NCBI RefSeq assembly: GCF_028583425.1
Contig: NC_072792.1
Location: 155,316,676 to 155,380,675, forward strand
Source: Eublepharis macularius
Lineage: Eukaryota; Chordata; Lepidosauria; Squamata; Eublepharidae
Direction of reading: 5' to 3'
Length of the DNA: 64,000 nucleotides
The notes under the pieces were generated by a model, which saw nothing but the letters and a program-made list of their open reading frames with translations, did no database searches and was not told the DNA's origin. Made by a program: the position numbers and the translations under genes. Each line of letters opens with the position of its first letter. Within the stretch, counting starts at the first letter, position 1. Shown piece after piece: positions 44,291 to 56,969 of the stretch.

Positions 44291-44743
44291 AGAAAGCCTG
44301 TGATGTGGGGCGCTCGCTGCGGTCTGCAGGGTTAGGGTCTCATCAGATGGAAAGGCTTAGAAATGGCAGGGGAGAGGACCCGATGCTACAAGCGCCGTAC
44401 TGCTTTCAGACGTGGATGCCGATGCGTGTGTGTCTGCATTAAAACCCTTCTTCAGAAAAAGTCTTCCGAACAGTTCTAGCTCTCCCCATGGTATTTTATC
44501 AGTCCCCTCTCTTCCCCAATCCAGCCATTCCCCTTTCATTTTTATAAGAAGAGAGGAGATGGTGACTCCTGTCCTCCCCCCTCCTCTTTTTAATAAAAAA
44601 GGAACAATTTTAAATGAAGTGTTTGCCATCATTGTTCTGTGCTGTGATGTTTATGTAATAAAGTGCCTGCCTGCCAGTTCATTTAGCTGTCTAAGGTATA
44701 TTGCATGCTGCTAAATAAGTGCTGAAACCTCAATATTAAAAAA

Positions 44744-44763
44744 AAATTGTCTTTTCATTGAAG
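44744..44763 (+). promoter_or_regulatory. GPR12: Candidate splice acceptor before the GPR12 coding exon
   Basis: The pyrimidine-rich 'ttgtcttttcattgaag' ends in AG at 44762-44763, 17 nt upstream of the start codon. It would join the noncoding exon in the CpG island to the coding exon. A second AG lies two bases further on. Confidence 0.5.
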
Positions 44764-44780
44764 AGGAACGGGGTTTAAAT

Positions 44781-45785
44781 ATGAACGAAGACCTGGAGGT
44801 TAATTTAACGTGGCTGCCTCAGGATCACTTAGAAGCCAGTTCGACAGAGAATGTTACGGCCGCTGTCACCTCTTTGGTTCCCGTCGGTGACCCCGAGCCA
44901 GAGTTTATAGTAAACCCTTGGGACATTGTGTTGTGCGCTTCAGGAACCTTGATCTCCTGTGAAAATGCCCTGGTGGTGCTTATTATCTTCCACAATCCTA
45001 GTCTTCGGGCCCCTATGTTTCTCCTGATAGGCAGCCTGGCCCTGGCAGACCTGTTAGCGGGGATTGGATTGATCTTCAATTTTATTCTTGCCTACCTTCT
45101 CCAGTCAGAAGCCACTAAGCTGGTCACGGTGGGACTGATCGTCGCCTCTTTCTCGGCCTCGGTCTGTAGTTTGCTGGCCATCACTGTTGACCGGTACCTC
45201 TCGCTCTATTACGCTTTGACTTACAATTCGGAGCGGACTGTCACTTTTACCTATGTCATGCTCGTTTTGCTCTGGGGAGCTTCTATCTGTGTTGGATTGC
45301 TGCCTGTGATGGGCTGGAACTGCCTCCGAGACGAATCCACCTGCAGTGTGATCAGGCCACTCACTAAAAATAACGCAGCTGTCCTCTCGGTCTCTTTCTT
45401 GCTCATGTTTGCACTCATGCTCCAGCTGTACATTCAGATCTGTAAAATTGTGATGCGCCATGCTCATCAGATTGCCTTACAACACCATTTCCTGGCCACT
45501 TCCCACTACGTGACCACCCGGAAAGGAGTGTCCACTTTAGCCATTATCTTGGGGACCTTTGCTGCTTGCTGGATGCCTTTCACACTCTATTCTTTAATAG
45601 CTGATTATACCTACCCTTCTATATATACCTACGCGACCCTCCTTCCAGCCACGTACAATTCCATCATCAACCCTGTGATATATGCTTTTCGAAATCAAGA
45701 AATACAAAAGGCGCTCTGGCTCATCTGCTGTGGCTGCATCCCTTCTAACCTTTCTGCAAGAGCGAGATCACCCAGTGATGTTTGA
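44781..45785 (+). CDS. GPR12: GPR12, class A orphan Gs-coupled receptor
   Basis: 334 codons in one exon, the same length as mammalian GPR12, with near-identical transmembrane sequence. The start is the first ATG, with A at -3. N-glycosylation sites are N8 (NLT) and N24 (NVT). Seven membrane helices lie at about 46-71, 79-104, 115-139, 157-177, 199-222, 249-273 and 284-304. DRY is at 137-139, CWMP at 263-266 and NPVIY at 297-301. C181 and C188 sit in the second outer loop, and C316, C317 and C319 are possible palmitoylation sites. There is no cysteine at the usual start of helix 3, as known for the GPR3/6/12 group. GPR12 signals through Gs to raise cAMP with high basal activity, in brain and in oocytes. 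The frame is intact; the N-terminal tail differs most from mammals. Confidence 0.97.
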   Translation: MNEDLEVNLTWLPQDHLEASSTENVTAAVTSLVPVGDPEPEFIVNPWDIVLCASGTLISCENALVVLIIFHNPSLRAPMFLLIGSLALADLLAGIGLIFNFILAYLLQSEATKLVTVGLIVASFSASVCSLLAITVDRYLSLYYALTYNSERTVTFTYVMLVLLWGASICVGLLPVMGWNCLRDESTCSVIRPLTKNNAAVLSVSFLLMFALMLQLYIQICKIVMRHAHQIALQHHFLATSHYVTTRKGVSTLAIILGTFAACWMPFTLYSLIADYTYPSIYTYATLLPATYNSIINPVIYAFRNQEIQKALWLICCGCIPSNLSARARSPSDV

Positions 45786-46870
45786 TTTAAGTGATGGGGG
45801 GGGGGGGACATTGTTTAGCATTGTGTTAGATGGCTTTGCTGCATTTCATTACATTGTACATAAATGCATACTTGAGCCACAGGGAGTATGGGACCTTTGC
45901 AGAAAAAAGAATCCCATTGGTCAAATTAAACTCTCCTATGTCATTCCAGGAATGTTCCTGGAAACAGAGTGATCTTCTTGTCGACTTGTAGGTGTTGCTC
46001 AGGTTCTGTTGTACAACTAGACCAGTTCCCCTTGATTCAACAGTTAGTTTCATAGGCTTTGCCGTTCTTTCAATGAAGGGGGCAGACCTCTGCACAGAAA
46101 AGGATGTTATTTGCAGATGTGCTTTCTCTGTTTGACTGATTGAGGAATCCACTTGAAGTGGAGCTCTGAGTGTGCATCGGAGCATAAGCTCTTGATCGGG
46201 GCAAAGTCTGCAAACCACAACCAGCTTTCTATAGAGCAGTTCCATTAACATTAAGAGGACTGTTTGAAAGTAAATTTGTTGTGGGTTACAGTCTGTGTCT
46301 GTCATAGGGTTATTTCTGATATTTTTAATGGGATGTATAAAAGTTTCTGAAGAGTTGCATGTGGTTCTTTAGATGTATTGCCATGATCCAGAGACACTCA
46401 AATGCAATATGGCCTTGTGCTCAAGGACACATTAGACTGGAATGTACTTTATTGTCTACCTTGCAAGACAAATGGAAATGCATGGTGTATTGAAAGAATT
46501 ACTTCTGAGTATACGTCACAAAGTAGATGTGCATTCAGATATCTGCTTGCATATGCTCTCTGTGCTTGGTACCAGATCCAGCAAGGAAGGCCATGCGCAG
46601 AAGTTTGCTTTAAACATAACCTCAGGAGTGATCTCTGTTTTCCTATCACTTCACTAAACTATCAACATTTTAGCTTCTTTCCAATTTTGTTTACATAATT
46701 TAGATGAATTATGCTGCATTATTTTTCTTTTTGATCTTGGGAAAGCAGGAAAGAACCAGAGTTCCTGTTAATATAAGGCAAATTGTAATCGAATAGGGAT
46801 CTCTTAACAATTCTTAGCATTGACTAATTTTGTGCCACTAATTTGCAATAAATGAGATTGTTTTTCAGGA
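45786..46870 (+). other. GPR12: GPR12 3' UTR (inferred)
   Basis: Repeat-free sequence after the stop codon, with a G run at 45798-45808. It is inferred to end after the poly(A) signal at 46847. A transcript end further downstream is possible. Confidence 0.5.
46847..46852 (+). terminator. GPR12: Candidate GPR12 poly(A) signal AATAAA
   Basis: A canonical AATAAA about 1.06 kb past the stop, followed within 20 nt by a T/G-rich stretch 'gattgtttttcagg'. Confidence 0.5.
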
Positions 46871-48429
46871 CTCAAACTCAGTATATTCAGTTTCTCAGAT
46901 GAAATCTTTCAGGCAGCCTCGCAGTGAGTTAGCTGCTCACCCACACACTTTGGGTGAGTAACAATTCCTTCTGGTTGTGTAGCTTGCCAAACCCAGTATT
47001 GAAGCCACTCTGCGAGATGCTGCTGCACATGAGCAGGCATGGCAGGCTGGTGACAAAATTATTCTGTGAGCTGGTAATTTCTTTTTATATCCATCTTCCG
47101 GACTGCAAGAGCAATGAAATAACCTACTTAAATTCAGTAGTTAACATTTTCAAGATGATCTGTGAGATTTTTCTGCTTTTTCTCTGTTCTGTTCTGATCT
47201 CAAATTCTGAATTTTAATATCCATTCCATCATTATTCTGCCTAGTGAAATACATATGAAATGGATTCCCCCCTACTTTTCTAGCAGTTCTGTCTATAAAT
47301 TAATTACTTCTTTTGACATGCAACACTATATGCATATCATTCCATTTCTTCCTAGGATATCTGTTCTTGTCTGAAAGATGGTCATTGCCACGACTAGTTA
47401 AATTACGTGTTATGGTGCAAGACAAAACACACTTTGTTTTCTAGTTGAAAAGTTTACTAAGAAAACATGTTACTGGAGAAATATTGGGAATATTGGAATC
47501 TCTTCTATATAATCACCATTTAAGGAGTATTTTATACTAACTTGTTAATGGAAATTTGACTTGTTTTGATGAAACATCAGTGTGTCTATTGCTGCTTGAG
47601 CCAGGGAGGGGAGATTCTTGGAGCCTGCATCAACCAGGACCCCAAGTACAAGCTTTTGTATCCCTCAGCCAAGGTATCAGAACAGACTGAACCTGGGGTC
47701 TGCAAGAGAAATAGAAACCCCTCTCTTTATCTGCCCTGTACACCTAGTAGTACTTCCTCATGTTTACTAATTCTATGCCTTTAATTGGCTGCAAAGCAGA
47801 CAGCAATTTAACAAAGGGCAGCTTTAGTCAGGAAATATACATACAGCACAATATAGGTGCAAACCCAGGAATTATGGAAGAGGGAAGGATTATGGGAGTG
47901 AGAGACAGGCCTCCTTGGGGGCGGGAGAAAAATAGCGTTATGGGGGACAGAAAGGTATGAGCCTGGACCCAGAACATTTGTCAAAGAATGTGATCGCTAT
48001 GCATTAAATTGAGTTTACATGTCTTCTGAATGTTAAAGGAATATATTTGTTTCTTTGGTATGTTTCTGTATAAACCAGTGAACTTTTAAAAATGTAAATG
48101 TAAAAAGGGAACTATTGAAAGTTATATTTTAAAAATGCTGTATAATATATAGAAGGAAGAAATTTGCTGTATTGCTTCACTCTTACTAAATAGATGAAGG
48201 GCTGAATCATTCTTACAAGTTAGTCATAGCACACTCTTAAGAGTGCAGTAGGGCCTGTTGCCTCATTTCCCAAGTGGGGGACCTTTTAGCCTAGCCCTTT
48301 CTGTGGTATGTACTAACTTTTTCTTGTAGGGTGCTGTTTTCACAGAGCGCACTTTTTAAATGAACAATTCCTGATCTGAACTTTGAGGTAGTGCAGTCCC
48401 TGCGTGTGGGCTGTGCCTCCTCAGTTAAA
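46871..48429. other. Intergenic DNA downstream of GPR12
   Basis: No gene or clear repeat seen. Confidence 0.45.
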
Positions 48430-48520
48430 GCTGCAGTCCTAAGAATGCTTTCCTATGTTATTCCCACTGAAACATAGCACCTACTTCTGAGTAAACCTGC
48501 TTAGGATTTGCTTCCTAAAT
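48430..48520. repeat. Palindromic repeat, family B
   Basis: 'ctgcagtcctaagaatgctt' at the left pairs with 'taaacctgcttaggatttgc' at the right, around 'tattcccactgaaacatag'. Confidence 0.6.
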
Positions 48521-48592
48521 GTATTTGAATTGGTCCTTACTCCTTGTCTTTCATGTTCTTCTGACAGCTGGCTTTTTTTTGTGATTTTAGCA

Positions 48593-49331
48593 CAGTGGTA
48601 CTCACTCCTCAGTTGTGGAGAGCCACATTCACATTTACCATCAACTAAAAGAGCCTCATGACTATTGTGTGCTCTTTGTGCCACTCCACAAAACATACAC
48701 ACACAGTAAGATACGACTAATAATATTAAATGTATAGCTTTAATCTTTTAAATTACCAGAGTACAACTGTTCATGTAGGGTTTTCTCCCCTTCCCAACCC
48801 TTGTGTATCTGGCGTGAGGAGAAAGGCTTCGGTCTCTGCCTTCATGCTCTCTCCTCAGCATGAGGCACAACAGGTCAGTCGAAGGAATGAGATTGCCAAG
48901 GTGTCTGGAGCAGCACCAGTTGGCTGTGGAGAAAGGGGAGTAAAACCACCTCCTCCACAAGCTGGAGGAGGGGTGGTGTGGCTACTGTGTGGTGGTGGTT
49001 TTACTTTGTCTCCTCTGTGTTTGCTCTCCTCCTGGCAGCCACCCAGCTGCTAGGATGGGTGTGTGGAGGCTGCAGAGAAGCATGGTGGAGGGGTCACTGG
49101 AGAGGATGAGCCCTTTATTTCCATTCCTGTTCAAGGCCCATAGCTCAGAGTGGCTTTCAACTTACCTGTCCTCCAGGCTGTTCAGTGTCTCAAGGTGGGA
49201 AATGCCTGCCGATCACAAGCCCTACTGAGAAATGGCCTGGCTCTCTTTCCTGAAATGTCGGATGGGTGCTGTGAGGAACACTGCTCAGAAGAGCCACAGG
49301 TGGCTTCTGAACTGTGGTGTGAGTACCACTG
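48593..49331. mobile_element. hAT-type non-autonomous DNA transposon
   Basis: 739 bp. The inverted ends CAGTGGTACTCAC at 48593 and GTGAGTACCACTG at 49331 are typical of hAT elements. The 8-bp flanks TTTTAGCA (48585-48592) and TTTTAACA (49332-49339) differ at one base, as an aged 8-bp target duplication would. The inside has no transposase frame. Subterminal 'gttgtggagagccacattca' and 'gaagagccacaggtggcttc' carry the short repeats common near hAT ends. Confidence 0.85.
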
Positions 49332-49339
49332 TTTTAACA

Positions 49340-50276
49340 GTTTGTAAGCTAGACACAGAACAGGATTCCATGCGTATATAGGCCTCATTTTGTTTGAGAC
49401 TGTAGAGGTTTAAACTGCAATAACTTAGTTTTTAAGCCAAATTAACCTCTAGCTTGAAGTTTTCGTGAGTAAAAATCTAAGGATTTATCCAGATTAGTGT
49501 AGTAGAACTGCAGTGACTTCTGGACTTGTCAGATGAGTAGATCTGAGCAATAGTCTATGTCCAAAAACACTCTAATGTATTTCTTTGCTTGCATTTGCTT
49601 ACTAAGGTGGTGGTGGTGGTTTTTAATTTCCTGTCATATGACAAGGAAGCATCATTACATAATGTGGTCTAGTACAAACGCTGTTGATTTTCTACAAAGT
49701 GTATAATGTATGCAATATAACAACTACATGTTAGGTTTGTTTGCTAAAATTAAAAAGTAAATTTATTTTTAAAATTCTGTTGTCTGGGTAAGGCAAAGAA
49801 AATGTTTGACAACATCTCATATTCTCTGTCCCTCTTCAACATGCTCAGTCACCTCATCTGTTGTTTATGCAGGGCTGCATATACCTACCTGCCAGCAAGG
49901 AGTGTGAATCTTTCTGGATGAGAAGGCAGGGTAGCTTTTGTGACTCACAAAGAACTTGGGTCTTACACGCACGCACAAACTTTCTTTCAGGCAACCAGTG
50001 GATCACGAATATTGAACAGAGGTATGTGTAGCCAGTAGAGTTGCCAAAGGGCCTAGAGAAAAATGTCCTGAAGCTTTTCATGGCCTGGAGGTAGATAATA
50101 TCATCTGGTAAATAACTTCTCATTAAGCATCCGTTTAATAGGATAGGACTTTTTTTTCTCCAAGCATTTGGCAGCCATAGTAAGCAGGCAGGCTAATAAA
50201 ATCTCTTATGAGATAATGTAATTAACACTTGTGTTCTTATGACTTGGGGCCAATTCACATTTTGTATAAAGACCTT
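49340..50276. other. Intergenic DNA, no gene seen
   Basis: Unique-looking AT-rich sequence. (GGT)n lies at about 49608-49619. Confidence 0.45.
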
Positions 50277-50486
50277 GGCCGTTTCCACACATCTTACAAG
50301 CCTACGGAACATTGCAAAAAACACCCGGAAGATAGCGTCTTCTCGCGTGAAATCGTGCCAGGAAGACGCTATCATCTGGGAGTTTTGCGTGACATTGCGT
50401 TTTCCTGGTGTGATTTTGCACAAGAAGACGCTATCTTCCGGACGTTTTGCGCAACGTTCCCGAGGCTGGTAAGAGGTGTGGAAACC
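50277..50486. mobile_element. Foldback MITE related in style to 12699
   Basis: The left arm from GGCCGTTTCCACACATCTTA pairs with a right arm ending 'ggtaagaggtgtggaaacc'. The arms are about 95 bp and imperfect, and include 'ccggaagatagcgtcttct' and 'agaagacgctatcttccgg'. GAAGACGCTAT or its complement occurs three times. CG-rich against an AT-rich flank. The ends resemble those of the 12699 element (GGCCGATTCCA). Confidence 0.75.
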
Positions 50487-50744
50487 TTGTTTCCCCTGCC
50501 TCACATGGTCTGTCAGCAGATGCAGTCTGGGAGTTCCATGCTCGAAACTTAATTCTCAAGCATGTGAGGGCCCAGTTTGGATCAGGACTACAGCATGCAG
50601 AGAGAGGGGTTTAAGTCTCTCCCCGCCCCCATGCAGTTTTCACAACCTGAAACAGCCCTGGGGAGCCACTGTTTGCCTCATTGGGAAAACTTGCATGTAG
50701 CCATCAGTACATTGACCGGCTCTCCACAAAAGGATTAAAAAACA

Positions 50745-51245
50745 TCACTTAATTCTTGCTGGGACCCTACATAGTAGGTTAATTTTGTCATTAACACTGT
50801 TTCCCAAATCTTCCGATGCCATTCCATAACAGAAGAAGATTTGGGCTTTTTCCAACTGCTGCAATACAGAGTTTGGCTGTAGCATGCTAAAGACAGCCTC
50901 CAAACCATATTCTAAAACTGCCCTCTTCAAAAAATTCAATATTATTGTCTTGGTATCAGAGGGTAATTTACATCCTGTTATATCATGACTTCAATCTATA
51001 ACTGTATGCCAGAAGTTCTGAATTTGAGAATAGTTCCAGAATATGCACGTAAAGTCAGTTTTACTGCCCTGGCACCACCAGCATACTTTTGGAATACTCG
51101 CATAGATTTTTGACAAGCGGTGTGGTGTATCATTGATAAAGTGGTCTTTTGCTTATAAAAGTTTGTGCCAGAGTCTTCAAGAGCCTTCAAGGTGCCACCT
51201 GCCACTTTGTCTCGTTTGCTGTATCTAATTTTCCTTGCCTGCAAG
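50745..51245 (-). mobile_element. L1/Tx1-like LINE relic (ORF2 C-terminal part)
   Basis: The minus strand yields, across frames, a CWWCQ..-type line followed by an IFWNYSQIQNFWHTVID-like stretch. This resembles the Trp/Cys-rich C-terminal end of L1-class ORF2. It is heavily decayed, with no single long frame. Confidence 0.45.
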
Positions 51246-52146
51246 ACGTCTTTAGCTTAGTGAGCCCCATTCATTCTTGTTCTCTGGCTATAACATTACT
51301 GAGATGATTTAATCTGTAGGAAGGCTAGCATAGAATAGAGCTATGATAGTGTATGGAACAAGCAGAAAAATATTTCACTTCTGCATAGCCACATGAAATT
51401 TTAGGGCATCATTGGATACCATTTTTGTTTTGGAAATCAATCAAGAGACACTCCAAAAAATCATTAGGTCAGCTGGTATCCAGAACTGAAATACTTTTAC
51501 ACTGTTTGTTGCTTGTTCCATGCACGATGAATTCATAAACTTCCTGTGCCATCATGTTTTCTAAGAAGGGTGCCCTTCTTATTTCTGCATAGAATCCCCA
51601 CATGATCTAGAGACTGGTGTTCCTAGCAACTTCTTCACAGATGTGGATTTGTAGGATTCAAATCCAGTAGTGCCTCAAAGGCCAACAAAATTTTAAAGGT
51701 ATACGGTTTTGAGAGTCAAAGTTGCCTTCTACAAGTGTGGATTTCTTAGGTTCATTTCACAAGAGTTTGTAAGATTTTGACCAGAAACAAAGAAGGGTGA
51801 TGCACCAGGGAAGAGACTTACATATGCAGGTGGAATCTTGTTTTCTTTGAAGAAGTTCTCAATGCTGAAGAGACAAATTGCTATTTATTTGCAGGGTCAA
51901 CAACCACATGTAAACAGCAAGCAAGGCACCAACTTTGTGTAGTTCCGTTTCCTTTAGTGCATTCTCCTTTTTGGATCAGGGCCTCTGCTATTTGAACTGG
52001 ATTATGATGCAACCAGTCTGAAGTAGGTCCACTTGGAAGCAAGTCCCATGTTAGTCATAGGGCTTACCCCCAGGGAAGTTTCCTTGAGATTGGCAGCTTA
52101 CACCAGCCGATATCACATTGGTTGCATCTGAAATAGCACAGTGTTT
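51246..52146. other. Intergenic DNA with two small repeats
   Basis: 51655-51740 matches the old repeat at 10250 ('ccagtagtgcctcaaaggcc', then 'aacaaaattttaaagg'). 52010-52095 is a family B palindrome ('ggaagcaagtcccatgttag' / 'gggcttacccccagggaagt'). No gene. Confidence 0.5.
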
Positions 52147-52355
52147 ATGTATTTAAATATTTGTACCTTGCTTTTCTGTCCAGTGGGAGCCCAGTGCATT
52201 CTCCCATTTTCCATTTAATTCCCACAATAACCCTGTGAGGCTGAGAGAAAGTGATCAAAGGACACCCAGCAAGTTTCAGGACAGAGCAGAGATTTGAACC
52301 TGGTCCTGCCAGATCCATCCTAGTCCTACACTCTACCACTACCCCATGCTAGTTC
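52147..52355 (-). mobile_element. tRNA-derived SINE
   Basis: Complement of the 20520 SINE: 'tttgtaccttgcttttctgt', 'ctcccattttccatttaatt', 'cacaataaccctgtgaggct' and 'agatttgaacctggtcctgc'. Confidence 0.75.
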
Positions 52356-55300
52356 TCTGTTTTATGTCAGTATTTCCTGAAGTCCTAAATTAATATCCTG
52401 CCCAGGCCTATTAGAATGGGATGGAGTCGCAAATAAATAGAAGGGTAAAGACAGAAAATGCGTTTGAAAGTTTTAATTCTCATCAGAGAAGGGACAGTGG
52501 TAATAACAATTTGGTCCCCCCACCCCCACAAATGATACCTTACCCTACTTATTATTCCATTGATTTCCAGTTTCTTTCCTAGCCTCTGAAGTTCTAGAGA
52601 ATGTTCACTGGAGATGAGGGGATATAAAGGGAGGTGCAGATGTCATTTCCCATTCTGTGCACTATGTAGAAGGTTTGCGTGCACAGTGTTTCACCTCCTT
52701 CAGAAACAGTTCAGAAGACATAAGCAACATAATTTTTTTTATATAAAGCAAATGGGTAAATCTACTCTGACAAGAATGGACATTCTTTTTAAAATGGCTC
52801 TTTTTCTGTTTTTGTTACCACATCAATGTTGGTTTCACTGTGGCTGCTTCTTGTGGGCACCCTCACAGCCCCAATGCATAGTTACACAAGTGTTATGGGG
52901 CATTGGAGTGAGCCTACATTCCCTATTCCTACCCATCTCCTACTGTAGCAATCCCACATGATAAAAAGTGATGGCTGGACCCTATGAGTCCCCTCATGTT
53001 GGCAATTATGAGTGTAAGCCCCAGTTTAAACTATAGTTGTGGGTGAGACTAAAGCCCAAAGCTCATACCCATATTCTTCCACAAATATAGCCCACATGTC
53101 CTGTTATATGTGAACAGGCCCTACCTGAACTCTGTCCCATTAAGCATATTCCCCGTGAACAGCATTTCCTTTTCAAGAAAAAGGAGTGACATCTTGGGAA
53201 GTGGTGATGCTTTTTAACCAGCTAAGTCTTTCAACCAGTGAGAAGTGACTAAGAGTCTTTGCAATGCTATCCCCAGATGTTCAAAACCATGAGTCACATC
53301 ACGATGTTAAATGTGGGTTTCTTTTCAGTTGCACTTGGGTTTTCTTGAGACTGCTTTGCAAATTTCCTCTTGTGTTCTGCATTCTCAAACATATTTTAGG
53401 AAAGTGGACAGCAAATAGTTGAAAGCGAGGCTGAGGGCCAAACTATATGTTATGTTTTCCATGTGTCCTCCCAAAGTCTGCATGACGAGACGTGTTGCAA
53501 GTTCTGTACGAGGAACTTACTTCCCAGGTGCACATGAAGCCAATTTGGATTGGGGCTACAGCACATGGGGAGAATATGTGCTCAAGTCTCCACCCTCTGA
53601 CCTGTAACAGCCCTGGACAAGTCTGCCTCAATGAAGTAACTTATATGAAGCCAGTCAATACATTTGGTTTTCCATTAAGGTAAATAGTGTCATCTTGGTA
53701 CCATTCAAGGTGAAGAAAATAGCACAGGGTGGAAGGCTTAATGCTCCCTCCTCCACTCCCCCCCCCCCATTCACCAAAGTCCCACTCTGATAAGATATAA
53801 AAAAGAAATGGAGGGGAAGAAATTACTCTTCAGACTTGTGGGCATGCTGTGGCTGTTACCCAAATGGGGCACATGCAAGGCAAAATAGGGCAACACCATC
53901 TCTTTTTTGAGGGGAGGGAAGACTACAGATTGTGAATATAAATCTTCAAGAAAGAACAAGTCAAGGAAAGATCTGTGGTAGGGTATAAGCCTGAGCAAAG
54001 CCATGTTAACAAACTAGGAGAACAGGCAATGCAAAACTAGTCATCCATCCTCAACAAGTCTAATTTCCTTTCACACCTCAGATTTCTACCTCATTTTTAA
54101 AAAAACACCTATTTTGAGATTCACTTCCAGGTTTTTTTCCAAATATGTAATACAAAGGCAACAATGGCTTTAAAAACTGAAAGTCAGAAATGTAACAATC
54201 TCTGTTTTCCCTTACTATTCACAATTCTTCCCTTTTAACATGAGCACAACTTTCTGCCTGCCTAGAATCTCAGCAAGAAAGGTGGAATATAAACCAAGTA
54301 AATAAATAAAAAGAATACACTTTATAAAATCTGCAAAATTCTTTACTCCTAAAATTCAAAACCACAAAGCTCCATGCATATTATAGCTGCCAAACAGGAA
54401 TGAAGCTCCGTGAATTTGGAAGCTTTCCTTGTGTGCACACCCAGAAGGCTCCAGTTTCCTGTCAGAGGCTGTGGAAGCTCCCACATGTTCAGGGCATTGA
54501 ATCATGCTCTTAATGAATCAGGCTCTATGTTTGCACTGGATTGTTTTTGTGCAAGCCGTCACTAATAATAGCAAGAAGAGCAGGTGTAAACATCTTCTTT
54601 TCCTATGTTTGCATGATTTTCCTTGATTAGCAAGCCGCTTTCTAGTTTCTTTGAATAACAAATTGGTACTACGTCCTGCAATTAGTATGTAAGAATGTCC
54701 ACCAGCCTAGTTATGGTCCCCACCTCTTCCTTCTTTGTCCCCCCCCTTTTAAGATGAGCTTAAGCGATTTTGCACAAATCCACCATTTTGTCATGAACAC
54801 CTCAGAAGGAAAAGGCAGTTTATGATCTTGCACAACTTTGACCTCAGGGAATCTAATGGAATCCTTCCAAGGTTTCCCCTTTGTTTCTCACACTGCATAA
54901 AGTCACTGTGATGGTTATACATCATGGGCTGACATATATAGTAACATACAGGCCAGAATTCCAAGGGGTGGTACATGTATTTGCAAGATACGCAAAAATG
55001 AGGAATGAAATGAAATGCAAGTTGTCATGATATTTACCCAGGTGGTTCGCACTACCATGGGAAATCCTAATTGGGCCTAGTTGGAGGTATTAATGTTTCC
55101 TTCTGTTTAAACAACTCTCATTTTACAGAGTTAGTTTACTTATAGGGCCTTGTTTTGGTTTAATTTTCAAATTCTCTTTATCTGAGGCGGCATATATTGT
55201 TACAGTTTCTGTATTGTAAACAACAGAAATGTGTAGCCTGGTGATTGACTTTTAAATGCCCACATACATTTCAGATGTGTTCCTTTTCAAGGAAGTTATA

Positions 55301-56067
55301 TAAAAGATATTTCCATTTCATTTTGAAAGCCAAATGTTAGATTATATAAGCAAACTATAATGCAGGATTTGTCCTGAGGTAAGAGGCTAAGTAAAAAAAA
55401 AAATGCAGGCTGCAATCTTACTTGGGAGTAAGTCCCACTAGATCTCACTGACACAAATCTCTGCATGAACGTGCACAAGATTGGGTTGGCAGACTATCTG
55501 GCCAAACCCCACAACATGTTGCAATAGAAAACTAATTTTGATGTGGTGGACGAATGTATCCCTTGGCTTTTAATGGCTGTAAAAGCATACCACCGATCAG
55601 ACTACACGTGCGTGGGCTGCAGCTGTACCACCAGTTCTGTGACGCTCTCGGTAGTTCTTGTGGCTCAGTTTATACATAATGCAAAACCTTGCTCTATTTC
55701 AATTATTGTCAGTCTGTGAAGCTAGCATTTGGCTCACAGACGGTCTTTCAAATCCTGATGTTCCTTAAGAAATGCCTATGCTCTAGCATGGCATCTTGGT
55801 AGACCGGGAATGGGCAAGCATGGCACCCAGGAATGAGCCAGGATTAGCCTGGGGTGTGTGTGTGTCTATATTCATATGTCACATGAAACCATAGTTAAAA
55901 CTATGTTTAGTTAAAATAACTAACTTAATACCATGGTTTGAGATCCTGATGTGACAGATCCTAAGCAATCAATTAGCATTCAGAAAATCCCATTAACCAT
56001 AGATGGTTTAATTTTAAAACATGCCTTCACTTTATGAGGGAATGAAGCTTATAGATTAGATCCACTG
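52356..56067. other. Intergenic DNA, mostly unique
   Basis: No gene recognised. A C run lies at about 53757-53768, a SINE-like tail near 54268-54308 and a decayed family B half at 55408-55480. 54540-54700 is a repeat-free AT-rich stretch that could be regulatory. Confidence 0.45.
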
Positions 56068-56212
56068 GACTGTTTCCACGAACAGAACAATTTCCACCGG
56101 GGGAGCACAACTTTCTTGCCCCCCTCCCATCCAGGAGGCATTTTCGGCTGCTGCAGGGAGAGGAAAGCAAGAAAGTCATGCTTGCTGATGGAAATCGTTC
56201 TGTCCTCAAAAA
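56068..56212. mobile_element. Short foldback element
   Basis: 'gaacagaacaatttccaccg' near 56079 and 'gatggaaatcgttctgtcct' near 56187 form arms of about 40 bp that are imperfect inverted copies, meeting in 'actttcttgc' and 'gcaagaaagt'. The start 'actgtttccac' resembles the end of the 50277 element. Confidence 0.5.
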
Positions 56213-56969
56213 CACTGCTATGAATCTAAGCTTATATCTTTAATTTGATTTTTTAATGTTCTCAGTAAAAAAAGAAAGAAAAGCCTGTTATTTACTATTG
56301 CCTTGTACGGGGAAAAAATACTTTGTTACATTTTTAGCAAATGTGTAAAGAAATTTGATGTGGTGCATTGTTACAGACACCTATGAGCCTGTTCAAAATA
56401 GTTCCAGGCACTTTGGGCTTCAGTTGTTGCTGATGTGCGTTCAGCTGCCGAAGAACTGTAACCACTGACTTAGATCCAGTCAGCAGCAATCCATGCATAG
56501 AAATCGGTTTGAAGGCCATCCCCACCACAGGTGCAAAGAAAACATGTTGAGTGGGACGAAATTCCCCACAATCAGCATCTTGTGCTTAACGTATCGTTGC
56601 TGACCCAACACTGAGATGCAGAAGCTGCTCGGGACTTCCTGTTGCCTGTTGGTGGGGCTTGCTTCCAACCTCCATATAGGTGCTTATTTTGCCACTCCCA
56701 CTTGTTAGCTGGGTCAATGGGGGGGCATTATTCCAGTCCTAGGCTCCTGATTCAGGACAATGGTCAAATCTACTGCAGCCAATTCCAGGTATCTTGCTAA
56801 GTGAGGAGGATGTTTCTTTAATCTTACCAAGCATTTGATATTTTAGCCATAATGCACATACACACATCCTCCCACCTTTCCAACCCAACCAGTGTGACAT
56901 AAGAGCAATAAAATTCTATTGCATGACAGCATCTAGCACAGCAGCATCTAGCAATAGCAAGTAAACAAT
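56213..56969. other. Intergenic DNA, no gene seen
   Basis: No repeat or gene recognised. Confidence 0.4.
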
